Part shown: piece after piece, positions 7,479 to 16,268 of the stretch
How the letters are laid out: every line of letters begins with the position of its first letter
Position numbering within the stretch: position 1 is the stretch's first letter
DNA from: Planctomycetaceae bacterium
GTDB lineage: Bacteria > Planctomycetota > Planctomycetia > Planctomycetales > Planctomycetaceae
NCBI GenBank assembly: GCA_016795145.1
Contig: JAEUII010000035.1
Span: 1-64,000, forward strand
DNA: 64,000 nucleotides
Direction of reading: 5' to 3'
Notes under the pieces: generated by a model
Database searches by the model: none
What the model was told of the DNA's origin: nothing
The model's input: the letters and a program-made list of their open reading frames with translations, nothing else
Program-made: the position numbers and the translations under genes

Positions 7479-8786
7479 TTACTTCAGATTAGCCCCGGCA
7501 TCTGGCTGAGGAACAACGGGCTTCGCAGCGTCAACAGTCGTTCCAGCACAGTCGCCGGACGCACAGCTTGAGCCACCGATGCCTGGGGCACAAAGAGACG
7601 AACAGCAAGTCGTTTCCGGAACCAGAATGCAGCGGGTGTAAGGGACCTGCTTCATGACCTGGCGAGCCACCATGCGAGTACAGGTCTGCTGAACTTCACG
7701 AGGAACCAGCTTGCAGACTCGGCGAGTCGACGTATACGGAACCTGTCGCGTCGTACAGAATGGAACCTTGCGAGTACAGGTTTCGCTGACCATCTTGCAG
7801 ACAGAGTATGGAATGTCTCGAGTCTTCTGCTCGGTCACCATGCGGCAAACCTGATAAGGAATCTGCTGCGTGCGAGTTTCACACTCCATGCGGCAAACCT
7901 TGTAAGGAACCTGCTGTACGACTTCCTTGCAAACCATGCGAGTGACGTTGACCGGGATGTTCTTCACGACCACTTCGGGAACGTAGCGAGTGACCTGTAC
8001 CGGACAGCTCTGCTTCACAACCTGTGGAACCATCACGGTGTAAGGAATCTGCTCCTGAACAACCTGAGGGCACCATACTCGTCGGCATACCTGGCGAGGA
8101 GGACACTGAACGTTGCAAACCTGAGGACCGCATGGCCCCGGAACGACTCGTCGCATCACTGGACCAGGAATGCACTGCGTTTGAGTGACCCATCGACCCA
8201 CATTGCGCTGAACGCAGCGGGTGCGAGTCTCCGGACGCATAACAGTGTAGCAGCGTTCCTGATTAACGGTTTCCGTCACGCACTTCATCACTGTCTGGCG
8301 GCATTCACGCTGGATGGTTTCGCAAACAGGCTGCTGAACGGTGTAGCGGCATTCGCGAACTCGGTCTTCCCAAACAGGTCGCTGGACCGTGTAGTTGCAG
8401 CTTTGATAGCGAGTTTCAACAACCGGCTTCTGAACGCAATACACTTCCTGACGAACGGCCGTCTCGGTGACAGGCTTTGACACAGTGTACTGCTCTTCGC
8501 GATACGCTGTTTCTGTTACGGTGCGGTAACAGGTCTCTTCGACATTCTCGTAGACGTTTTCGTACACCGTCCGAGACGACGTGTATTCCTGCGGTTCGTA
8601 AACGGTTTCACAAACCGTGCGGTAACAGGTTTCGGTTGCGACCTTGCAAGTCGTGTAGCACGTCTGCTGAGGACATGCGACAGCCGGATAGCAAGGATAG
8701 GACGCGATACCACACAAACCCGCCTGGACGGTGCCTCCCGTCACAGTGAGCACTGCCACTGCTGCCAGCCAAGTTCGCCAACGCAT
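7479..8786 (-). CDS. cysteine-rich YTV-repeat cell-wall protein
   Basis: This 435-residue exported protein has a signal peptide (residues about 1-22, ending VQAG). The body, about 45-410, is an irregular tandem of 12-18-residue units rich in Cys, Val, Tyr, Thr and Arg, such as CNYTVQRPVWEDRV, CRYTVQQPVCET and VPYKVCRMECETRT. This matches the YTV domain described for planctomycete cell-wall proteins, thought to form a disulfide-linked proteinaceous wall. Two sub-arrays are visible: a YTV-type one (about 45-205) and a (V/I)PYxVCRM type (about 240-400), split by a Gly/Pro/Cys linker. GGAG lies 7 bases upstream of the ATG. It has its own terminator, fitting a highly expressed single gene. Confidence 0.9.
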   Translation of the reverse strand: MRWRTWLAAVAVLTVTGGTVQAGLCGIASYPCYPAVACPQQTCYTTCKVATETCYRTVCETVYEPQEYTSSRTVYENVYENVEETCYRTVTETAYREEQYTVSKPVTETAVRQEVYCVQKPVVETRYQSCNYTVQRPVWEDRVRECRYTVQQPVCETIQRECRQTVMKCVTETVNQERCYTVMRPETRTRCVQRNVGRWVTQTQCIPGPVMRRVVPGPCGPQVCNVQCPPRQVCRRVWCPQVVQEQIPYTVMVPQVVKQSCPVQVTRYVPEVVVKNIPVNVTRMVCKEVVQQVPYKVCRMECETRTQQIPYQVCRMVTEQKTRDIPYSVCKMVSETCTRKVPFCTTRQVPYTSTRRVCKLVPREVQQTCTRMVARQVMKQVPYTRCILVPETTCCSSLCAPGIGGSSCASGDCAGTTVDAAKPVVPQPDAGANLK

Positions 8787-9170
8787 TTCTTTGCTCCAAA
8801 TGCAGACTGTTCAACGCCTCGTCAGTGTCCAAACCGAATGAGGCTGCCACGAAATCGTGTTCGATTCACCTTACCCACACCGAACAACCGGACTCAAAGG
8901 GAAAGGTTCTCCATTCCTGTTTTCTGTCCTGAAACCAGACAGAGATCCGGCTGGATAAGAAACATATCCCGCGGCAAACACGAGTCCCGGGAAGAATGCG
9001 TCGACTGCGGAGTTTGCTCGATGACGAACCGCAACACTTCGCGCAGGTCGCTATCTTTTGCTTGTTACCCAGTTTCGCGTTGCGGCAGGTCAACAGACGC
9101 TGCCAATCGGCAACGCGACCAGACGACAAGTGAGCTGCATGTCCAGCGTTCTTACTGAGCATCAAACAGA

Positions 9171-9206
9171 AAAGGCCGACAGAAACCTGAGTTCCTGTCG
9201 GCCTTT
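9171..9206 (-). terminator. hairpin terminator after the beta-propeller gene
   Basis: A 12-bp stem, AAAGGCCGACAG/CTGTCGGCCTTT, has a 12-base loop. Read on the minus strand it ends CCTTTTCTGTTT, a weak T-tract. It lies about 60 bases past the stop at 9266. Confidence 0.78.
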
Positions 9207-9222
9207 GCAGTGATCCAAAATG

Positions 9223-9250
9223 ATCCCTCGCTCACGCAGCGGGTTGGGAT
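9223..9250 (+). repeat. 28-bp repeat family C, copy 3
   Basis: ATCCCTCGCTCACGCAGCGG followed by GTTGGGAT. It differs from copy 2 at two positions and lies between the stop codon at 9266 and the terminator at 9171-9206. Confidence 0.85.
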
Positions 9251-9265
9251 AGGACGTCAGCAGTG

Positions 9266-11269
9266 TTAGTTCTGAGTTGCTTCCGTCGCTGGTGGGGCTG
9301 CATCCTTCTTGGGCACATCGATCACGATGGGTTGTTCGCCCGGATTTCGGTGGAACTGAGCAAACTCCGGCTCCAGTTCAACCTTTGGATAAGTGGCCCA
9401 GTAGATTCCGTTTGCGAGTGGCAGCGGCAGAACTCCAAGCTCGATACGGCGTTCAGCAAACAGGGAAACTGATCCACCCACAGAGCTCACAACCACTCGG
9501 TCCGTTCGATCGTTGAACTGGTGGACGTTGTATTCGTTGCCTGAAATTGAAACTGGCTGATCGGCTGAGTGACGTGTCACAGCGACGATCTGATGATTCT
9601 TGTCGAGGTAGTAAACTGAAGAATCAGAGACGGCCAACAGCTTCTTCACACCACCGACCTTCCACTCAACATTCTGTCGCTGCAGGCTTCCCTTCAACGT
9701 TCGTGGTGGAAATGCCTGAGACTCACCATCAAGGGATGCAGCAGACGCCACAACAGCTCGTTCAGGAGCGACCATGACCTTGATGTCAGCGCCTTCCAGC
9801 ATTTCTGCGGTCAGCTTGATGTCGGAAAGTTCCGCGTGACCAACATCCGGTCGGAAATAGAACAGGTCATTCGGCTGAAAACTGTTGAACTCAAGGGTCA
9901 GCACTTTTCCGTCGGCACTCAACGCAGACGCTCTCAGTCCGGTTACGGCTCCGCAATCACCGTCGACGGTCAGCGAAGGAACTGCCGGATCATCCGCGGT
10001 TCCTCGAAACATCAACGGCGTCTTCGTCAGATCAATGGTCATCGAACGAACGACCTGGCCCGTTGAGCGGTTCGCCACACGAATCGGTGAAAACTCCAGA
10101 AGGCCGTCGGCCTGAAATTCGACGGATGCACCGTACGGACGCAGGCTGCCCTTGAGAGATTCGGCTTCACTGACAACCGCACTAACACCTTTGCTGATCA
10201 GTGCTGCGTCACCATTGACCAGAGCATGCTTCTGAAGCACCCCATCGTCGGTCACAAAGAACAAGTCAGAACCAACAACCATCATCGGCTGCGAAATGTT
10301 ACGGCTGAGTGGAATCGTCCACAGAACTGTGCCGCTTGGGGTCGTGACAAAGCCGTCCTTCACAGCTTCCTGGAACTGCTTCAGCACTGCGCAGAACAGT
10401 CGGCCATCAGTCGATGCCGCAAGAAAGTACTCGTGATTATTCAGGCGAGTCGAAAGGGGAGGAGCACTGGTGCCATCACGAAGAATAAACTGGAACCGGC
10501 TCTTGCCCGCATCAGCTCCCATCATGTCAACACAGTGTACGTCGCCGAACTGAGTCGCAAAGATGAATCGATCTTCACCCGCAACAATCGGAAACGGGAT
10601 GACTTCGCTGGTCGCGAATCGCCACGCCATTGCTCGTGGAACCTTTGGCGGCAGTGCACCCAGCTTTCCGGTTCTTTCGAGAATGTCGACGTCGTAGGTC
10701 ACAACGGACCCATCAGACACAGGAATCGTCAGCCATCGGGCGATGCGGACATTGTCGCCTTCAGTCACTTCACGGCGAGCAATCGTTGGAGCTGCCGTGG
10801 CAACATGTGGCAACGAATACGAAAACAGGCGAAGGCCGGAGAACTTGTCGAAACCGTGAATCGACATGCCAGTGGAGATAATCACCATCTGGCTGTCAGT
10901 CGCGGCTGGAACGCTGACTTCATCATTGCGGCCGACCTGAGACGACCAGTACTTGCGACCATTTTCTGCGTTGAAGACAGTGACCAGCCCCGTGTTTGAC
11001 TGGACGATGATCACATCCTCATCAATCACCAGGTGGGCGATCTTGTCGCGGCTGGAATTGATGACGGCCTGTGATTCCCACTTCTTTTCCAGACTGGGAA
11101 TAGAAAACACCATTTTCCCGTCCAGCGACACATTCGATGTATCAACCGCTGGCGGCTTTTGGGGAGCGGCATCCACTGGGGCAGTGTCGGTGTCTTCCTG
11201 AGCCAACGCGAAGTGCGATCCGCTGCCCAGTGCTGTCAGCATCATTCCCGTTCGGAGCAAACGTTTCAT
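9266..11269 (-). CDS. secreted PQQ-like beta-propeller protein
   Basis: The 667-residue product starts at ATG 11269 with a signal peptide ending near SHFALAQ (about residue 24). A GGCGGAA sequence 10 bases upstream decides this start over two in-frame ATGs further 5'. After an acidic Pro-rich linker, the region about 60-330 shows repeated beta-strand blocks of the WD/PQQ propeller type (VFNAENGRKYWSS and related). The last 250 residues are beta-rich but less regular. Such proteins are periplasmic scaffolds in planctomycetes. No quinone-dehydrogenase active-site residues are seen, so an enzymatic role is not claimed. A terminator follows the gene. Confidence 0.72.
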   Translation of the reverse strand: MKRLLRTGMMLTALGSGSHFALAQEDTDTAPVDAAPQKPPAVDTSNVSLDGKMVFSIPSLEKKWESQAVINSSRDKIAHLVIDEDVIIVQSNTGLVTVFNAENGRKYWSSQVGRNDEVSVPAATDSQMVIISTGMSIHGFDKFSGLRLFSYSLPHVATAAPTIARREVTEGDNVRIARWLTIPVSDGSVVTYDVDILERTGKLGALPPKVPRAMAWRFATSEVIPFPIVAGEDRFIFATQFGDVHCVDMMGADAGKSRFQFILRDGTSAPPLSTRLNNHEYFLAASTDGRLFCAVLKQFQEAVKDGFVTTPSGTVLWTIPLSRNISQPMMVVGSDLFFVTDDGVLQKHALVNGDAALISKGVSAVVSEAESLKGSLRPYGASVEFQADGLLEFSPIRVANRSTGQVVRSMTIDLTKTPLMFRGTADDPAVPSLTVDGDCGAVTGLRASALSADGKVLTLEFNSFQPNDLFYFRPDVGHAELSDIKLTAEMLEGADIKVMVAPERAVVASAASLDGESQAFPPRTLKGSLQRQNVEWKVGGVKKLLAVSDSSVYYLDKNHQIVAVTRHSADQPVSISGNEYNVHQFNDRTDRVVVSSVGGSVSLFAERRIELGVLPLPLANGIYWATYPKVELEPEFAQFHRNPGEQPIVIDVPKKDAAPPATEATQN

Positions 11270-11555
11270 GTTCTGCATTTCCGCCGAAGTTTCCAAATGG
11301 CTCTTGATCAGCACTCTGCATCCAAATGCCCTCGCTCGAAACGCGCTTTTTTCAAGCGCAATATCAGCGCAGGTGCCGACACAGAATCACTGACGTTCAC
11401 ATCGACATGGTAACCGAGGCGGAAAAGCGAACTCCAGAAGCGAAATCCACGAATATCGCGGGTTCCGCAAAACTCCCGGTTTCACAGGCAGGTTCGCTAC
11501 ATCCAAACCACCCGGAGGGGTTCTCCCGACCTGTTTCTTGAGCCCTCAAGGCTTT

Positions 11556-12917
11556 CTACTGGAATCCTAACCCAGGTCCGCCAAGTCGGCTTGTGTCGAT
11601 TTTTCCGTCGGTAACGGTGAAAACCGACGGCAGTTTTCGAGCCCATTTTGCGTTTGCCGACGGGCAGTATTGCCGTGCATTGCCTTCGATCGCGGCGACC
11701 CCGGGAATTCGAGCCGCCAGGCTGACTGAATGCAGGAACGAGGCTCCTGGACACGTCAGGTCCTGAACACACAGAAACATCCCGAATTTCTGAGCTGCAG
11801 CGGCCATCAGAACAGATTCCGTCTGGCCTTTGCACGCTTTCAACGCAACGCCCGAATAACCCTGATCCCGAGCCATCAGCAAAGACTCATACGACGTCAG
11901 GGCTTCGTCAATGACGACCGGCTTGATGGCCGCGGCCTCATGCATTTTGGGGGCATTTGCCGCTTCCAGGTTTCGGCTGGTTGGCTGTTCGATGTACTGG
12001 ATGCGATCGAACGCAGCCGGATTCGAAGCCTGGATCCTTCGCAGGAAGTCGACGACATACGCAGCCGAATCGCACTTCTCGTTGAAATCGCAGGAATAAC
12101 ACCACTTCTGGCATCCTCGCTCCGCCTGCGCCACAGTGGCAATTCGATCGATCGCGAGGACACGTTCGACATCCCAGTCGAGATTGTCACCGGCGAGTTT
12201 GATCTTCAGATGCGTCAAAGTATCGGCGTGAATCCACTCACCAAGCGTGACAGGCAATTTGTCATCTGGACGCTCTTTCACATCCTCAGGTGTCAGCGGA
12301 TCCAAAGCCCCGACCAGGTGGTACAAAGGCAGCGAGGGAACGGGCTCGCGCAGGGTGTATCGATCCGCGAACTCACCTCGGAAGTTGTCGTCCAGATACC
12401 GCGACAGATCGTGAGTACAAAATTCCTTTGAGAGAGTGTTGAAACTGTTCAGTTTCAGCATGCGCCCAAACGCATCATGAATCGCCGCATCGACGGGACT
12501 TGCCGCGACCATTTGAGCGAGCGCGGGCAATGGTTCAGACATTCCCAGAGAATCCGCGACTCGGCGGCCCAGATGGTCATACTCCGCACTGACTTCGAAC
12601 TCAATTTCCATCGGATGAGCGTAGCCAGGGAAGCTGGCAAACAGCTCACCGACCGCTTTGGCATATTTCATCATCGCCTGCTCAGTCTGAGCAGGCTCCA
12701 GAGTATTCGATGGCCAGGCCCAGACGTTTCCGACGGGCATACTGCCATGGCCCGTCGCGTGTTTTCCACTGTGGGTTTCCACGGTAACTTGAGCATTCAT
12801 CAGCCAGCCAGAGCTGACGATTCGACCGCCAAACTTGAGCGGTGCTCGATACGGTACCGGTTCAAACGACACACTTACGTCTTTGACTGTGACGTCTGTC
12901 AGCTTGGCCTGACCCAT
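11556..12917 (-). CDS. enolase-superfamily enzyme (muconate-lactonizing / mandelate-racemase type)
   Basis: Using ATG 12917 (GGGGAG 9 bases upstream), the protein has 453 residues. The enolase-superfamily barrel residues are present: the KxK pair in THLKIKLAG (about K238/K240), metal ligands in the order D277 (YSCDFNE), E310 (IQYIEQPTSR) and D337/E338 (VVIDEAL), and the opposite-face lysine K360 in GVALKACKG. This layout is that of the MLE/dipeptide-epimerase branch, which abstracts a proton alpha to a carboxylate. The N-terminal capping domain covers about residues 1-130. The substrate is unknown. An ORF extension to 13082 exists but lacks family resemblance. It appears to be monocistronic. 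Confidence 0.82.
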   Translation of the reverse strand: MGQAKLTDVTVKDVSVSFEPVPYRAPLKFGGRIVSSGWLMNAQVTVETHSGKHATGHGSMPVGNVWAWPSNTLEPAQTEQAMMKYAKAVGELFASFPGYAHPMEIEFEVSAEYDHLGRRVADSLGMSEPLPALAQMVAASPVDAAIHDAFGRMLKLNSFNTLSKEFCTHDLSRYLDDNFRGEFADRYTLREPVPSLPLYHLVGALDPLTPEDVKERPDDKLPVTLGEWIHADTLTHLKIKLAGDNLDWDVERVLAIDRIATVAQAERGCQKWCYSCDFNEKCDSAAYVVDFLRRIQASNPAAFDRIQYIEQPTSRNLEAANAPKMHEAAAIKPVVIDEALTSYESLLMARDQGYSGVALKACKGQTESVLMAAAAQKFGMFLCVQDLTCPGASFLHSVSLAARIPGVAAIEGNARQYCPSANAKWARKLPSVFTVTDGKIDTSRLGGPGLGFQ

Positions 12918-13365
12918 TCCGTGCATTCTCCCCACTAATTCGTTGTTCTGGCGCCGTCCTGATCCAACGGCTTTGGTCCGAAGTATGACGATGCAAAACG
13001 CGTCTGAAAAGACACCCGCACGGGGAACTGGATGACTGAATGAAACGCCTCCCATTCGCGACATCCGACCCAAAACTCCCAAAGCGACTGCAGCCCCTCA
13101 GCAGGTCCATTCTCCGCGCTCAAAAACTGGAATGGAACTGAATGCAGCCCCTCAGAATTGGCAAAAATCGCTGAGGTTGTGACGATTGGGAAGGACAGGG
13201 GTATTCAGGAGGGTTTTAGGACTGAAAATCTGCCGTCAAAGTCCGCGCAGACTGCGTGGATTTCACCTCGTCACTGACCTCGCAAAGGCAGGAAACGGTC
13301 GAGGAAAAAGCGGACGTTGACACCCCTGGTGAGGCCATGTAGAGTCGATCACGCACATCCGCTGG

Positions 13366-14097
13366 ATGCCGACGGATCAAAGATCAATGTCAGGAGGCGT
13401 AGGCCTTCACCTGGGACCAACTGTGAATCTCTTGCAGGACGAACAGCGACGGTCTCTCTTTCTTCTTTCGGCGATTGTCCTGTGCGGGCTTCAGTTCAAT
13501 GTGGCATCGGCCTTCGGACAGGATCCTGGTCGTGGATCCTGGATGATTTCGGCTCGAACGGCACAAGGACTTTCCGGAGCCCGCGAACCTGGTTCTCAAC
13601 CAGAGTCTGGTTCAGATCGATGGCTGGCGGATGTTCCGGAAATTGGATGGCAATACCTGGTCATTCACCATTCCGGAACAGCAACGGGAAGTGTTGCATC
13701 AATTCACGCGGAACACCGTCGTCGAGTTGATGCAGCGGGTAATCCGTGGCTGGGTATTGGGTATCACTTTGTCATCGGCAATGGTCAGGGAATGCCGGAT
13801 GGCCATGTGGAGGCGACCTTTCGCTGGAAGGATCAAATCCACGGTGCTCATTCGGGAAATGCCGCAGTGAATGCTCGCGGCGTTGGAATCTGTCTTATCG
13901 GGAACTTTGAAAACTCAAGCCCGACCGAGAAGCAGCTTCAGTCTCTGAAACAACTGGTGGCGGAGTTGTCTCGACGGCACCAGGTTCCTGAAGAACGGCT
14001 CCTTGGGCATTCGGACGTGAAATCAACGTCCTGCCCTGGGAAGAACTTCGACTTTCAGGAGATTCGTCGAGTCATGATGAAACGTAGTTCCCGGTAA
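13366..14097 (+). CDS. secreted N-acetylmuramoyl-L-alanine amidase (PGRP/amidase_2 fold)
   Basis: In this 243-residue protein a hydrophobic export segment (about 30-50) precedes the catalytic domain. Zinc-amidase features are visible: VIHHSGT (about 99-105, first zinc histidine), GIGYHFVIGNG (131-140), GVGICLIGNFE (172-182) and the C-terminal GHSDVKSTSCPG (214-225) with the second histidine and the zinc cysteine. Such enzymes cut the bond between muramic acid and L-alanine in peptidoglycan, consistent with the finding that planctomycetes do have peptidoglycan. The start could also be ATG 13387; the upstream leader is unusually long for a signal peptide. Confidence 0.85.
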   Translation: MPTDQRSMSGGVGLHLGPTVNLLQDEQRRSLFLLSAIVLCGLQFNVASAFGQDPGRGSWMISARTAQGLSGAREPGSQPESGSDRWLADVPEIGWQYLVIHHSGTATGSVASIHAEHRRRVDAAGNPWLGIGYHFVIGNGQGMPDGHVEATFRWKDQIHGAHSGNAAVNARGVGICLIGNFENSSPTEKQLQSLKQLVAELSRRHQVPEERLLGHSDVKSTSCPGKNFDFQEIRRVMMKRSSR

Positions 14098-14237
14098 TTC
14101 CCGACAGACAGTCTCCCCCTGACTGTTTGCCAGCTTCCTGCAAAACAGGATCTGGACCGAAGTTCCCTTACCGATCGACGTCCGCCCGGTCCCGCGCCAG
14201 GCATCGATCACTTGTCAAACTCTGGTCATGGAAGCAA

Positions 14238-15050
14238 ATGGAAATGTTTAATCGAGTTCGAAGCATGTCGTTTTCGTCCGGCGAGATGGATTCGCTGGTT
14301 CCGAAGATTGCCGTCGAGATGCTTCCAGTGGAACTTCGCGAGCTGTACGAGAACTGGCGTACGTCCGACGCGTCTCCCGATCAGTATTCCGGAAGCGTGG
14401 CAGAATCGGACTGGCCCGTTTCGATTTACGTGCCAGAACGCTACGAGGAAAGCTACGCCTATCCATTGATCCTTTGGTTCCACAGCGATTCGAATGATGA
14501 GGATCAGCTGGAACAGGTCATGAATGCAGTCAGTTCCCAGAACTACATGGGGCTCGCGCTGCGAGGAAATCATGAAGACATGGTCAGCGGAGGATTTCGC
14601 TGGAATCCGTCCTCGGTTCAGTTTGGCTCAGTGCCGTTGACCGACCTGCTTCACCTGACCACATGCCGCCTTCGTCGAGCATTCCATATTCACAGCGAAC
14701 GAATCTTCCTTGCAGGTTCCGGCCATGGGGCCGACATCGCTATGCAGGTTCTTGTGCAGAAGCCCGACTGGTTCGCCGGTGCAGTTCTGCTGGATCCATT
14801 CTGTGATTCCGGATGCCTGAAGTCTGATCGAGTCACAGGGCTCCGAAACAAGCCCGTTCTGATGTCGGTGGCTCGCAGCTGCCAGCGAGAAACTCTGGCC
14901 CGCTGCGTTGAATCGGTTCGAACGCTGCGTTCCGCAGGTGCTTCCGTCGACGTGGAACTGACCGCCCTGCCCGTTGATCCCGTGAGCAACGAAGCCCGCA
15001 TGATTGACCACTGGGTCATGGGCTGCATCAACCGTGAAGCATTGGTCTAA
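14238..15050 (+). CDS. alpha/beta-hydrolase-fold protein, probably lacking the nucleophile serine
   Basis: This protein of about 270 residues from ATG 14238 (a GGAAG element precedes it; ATG 14244 is possible) has the phospholipase/carboxylesterase or PHB-depolymerase-like fold: YPLILWFHSDSND (strand and oxyanion region), FLAGSGHGADIAM (nucleophile elbow) and a strand ending in VLLDPF. In the elbow the expected G-x-S-x-G reads G-S-G-H-G, placing glycine at the nucleophile position. Unless the adjacent serine acts, the protein is likely non-catalytic. A strong terminator follows. The 5' extension to 14127 is basic and unlike the family. Confidence 0.62.
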   Translation: MEMFNRVRSMSFSSGEMDSLVPKIAVEMLPVELRELYENWRTSDASPDQYSGSVAESDWPVSIYVPERYEESYAYPLILWFHSDSNDEDQLEQVMNAVSSQNYMGLALRGNHEDMVSGGFRWNPSSVQFGSVPLTDLLHLTTCRLRRAFHIHSERIFLAGSGHGADIAMQVLVQKPDWFAGAVLLDPFCDSGCLKSDRVTGLRNKPVLMSVARSCQRETLARCVESVRTLRSAGASVDVELTALPVDPVSNEARMIDHWVMGCINREALV

Positions 15051-15087
15051 CAGAACAACGCAGACTTTGACTGTGCAACTCGCAAAG

Positions 15088-15112
15088 CGGCCCGATTTGA
15101 TCGGGCCGTTTT
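15088..15112 (+). terminator. Rho-independent terminator
   Basis: A perfect 9-bp stem, CGGCCCGAT-TTG-ATCGGGCCG, is followed by TTTT. It lies 37 bases past the stop codon of the hydrolase-fold gene. Confidence 0.9.
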
Positions 15113-15339
15113 CGTTTGCAGGCTGATAGTCTGTGGCCAGTGCGCGGCTATCGACCGCCCTGCCCTGAAATCGGATTCTCAGCAATCTGAGGCCTGCACG
15201 ATGCAATTGTGCACTGCGGAGTCACGACGGTAGACTCCTTGGACATTCTGCAGCTGACTGGGTGTCACCAAAACCGACCACACTGACGCTGCAGAAACAG
15301 ACATCGTCCTTCTTGCGTGTTCAACGAAGTTCACTTCGC

Positions 15340-16251
15340 ATGATTTCGCTGCAGGTGCCTTCCGACTTATTGGGGGGCTGCATCTCCATTGGAAACTTTG
15401 ATGGCGTTCATACCGGACACGCCACCATGCTTCGCGCGCTGAAGGAACTGGCGACATCACTGAGCAAACCTGCTGTCGCGGTCACCTTTGATCCTCATCC
15501 CATCGTACTGCTTCGCCCGGAGTTTGCTCCCCCGGTTCTGACCACTCCCGAAGAGCGAATTCGTCTGCTGAAGCAGTGCGGGATGGATGGCGTTGTGGTC
15601 CTGCCGGTGACCTGGGAACTGCTGGAAATGTCTCCACTGCTGTTCTTCAACGATGTGATTCAACATTGCTTTCAGGCCACTGGAATCGTCGAAGGTCCGA
15701 ACTTCCAGTTTGGTAAGGACCGCGCAGGAACCGTCGCAACATTGAAAGATCTTTGCACTTCTGCAGACATTACTTTTCGAGTTGCTGAAGCGGTTGAAGA
15801 TGCCAGCCAGATGGTCTCATCCAGCCGCATTCGGACTCTGCTGACAGAGCGTTCCCTCAGCCAGGCGGTGAAGCTGCTCGGGCATCCTTATCGACTGACA
15901 GGCTATGTCGAACAGGGCGCGCAGCGGGGGCGCACGATTGGCTTCCCAACAGCAAATCTGACGGGCATCGGTTCGCTCATCCCAGCAAACGGTGTTTACG
16001 CTGGTCGAACGGAGATCGACTCAAAGTACTATGCCGTGGCGGTCAGCATTGGTCCAAATCCAACGTTTGCCGATCAGCGTCAAAAGATCGAATGTCACAT
16101 CGTGGGTTACTCCGGGGATCTTTATTCGAAGCGCCTGGCTGTCGATCTGCTTCATGACATCCGCCCGCTCTGCTCTTTCCCGTCTGTCGATGCGCTCGTT
16201 CAGCAAATTCAAACTGACGTCTCTGAGTGTGTTCGGTTGGTGCACGTTTAG
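15340..16251 (+). CDS. ribF: bifunctional riboflavin kinase / FAD synthetase
   Basis: In this 303-residue enzyme the N-terminal FMN adenylyltransferase domain shows SIGNFDGVHTGH (about 16-27), TFDPHP and the SSSRIR motif. The C-terminal riboflavin-kinase domain (about 180-303) shows GRTIGFPTANL, NGVYAGRT and NPTF. It makes FMN and then FAD from riboflavin and ATP in the cytoplasm. The ATG at 15340 gives the normal family N-terminus; the frame upstream to 15262 is not conserved-looking. The next gene begins 17 bases after its stop, so the two may be co-transcribed. Confidence 0.94.
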   Translation: MISLQVPSDLLGGCISIGNFDGVHTGHATMLRALKELATSLSKPAVAVTFDPHPIVLLRPEFAPPVLTTPEERIRLLKQCGMDGVVVLPVTWELLEMSPLLFFNDVIQHCFQATGIVEGPNFQFGKDRAGTVATLKDLCTSADITFRVAEAVEDASQMVSSSRIRTLLTERSLSQAVKLLGHPYRLTGYVEQGAQRGRTIGFPTANLTGIGSLIPANGVYAGRTEIDSKYYAVAVSIGPNPTFADQRQKIECHIVGYSGDLYSKRLAVDLLHDIRPLCSFPSVDALVQQIQTDVSECVRLVHV

Positions 16252-16268
16252 CAGGACTGGGCCAGAGC

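Larger units (their letters stand above)
8787..9265. other. intergenic region with terminator and repeat
   Basis: This 479-base gap separates two minus-strand genes. It should contain the promoter of the YTV gene in 8790-8900. It carries a hairpin terminator at 9171-9206 and a family C repeat at 9223-9250. Nothing else was recognised, and its short frames lack coding character. Confidence 0.6.

Noticed and set aside
14628-15206. A 192-codon minus-strand frame
   Set aside because: It runs antisense through the hydrolase-fold gene and across its terminator, so it is unlikely to be expressed as a gene.
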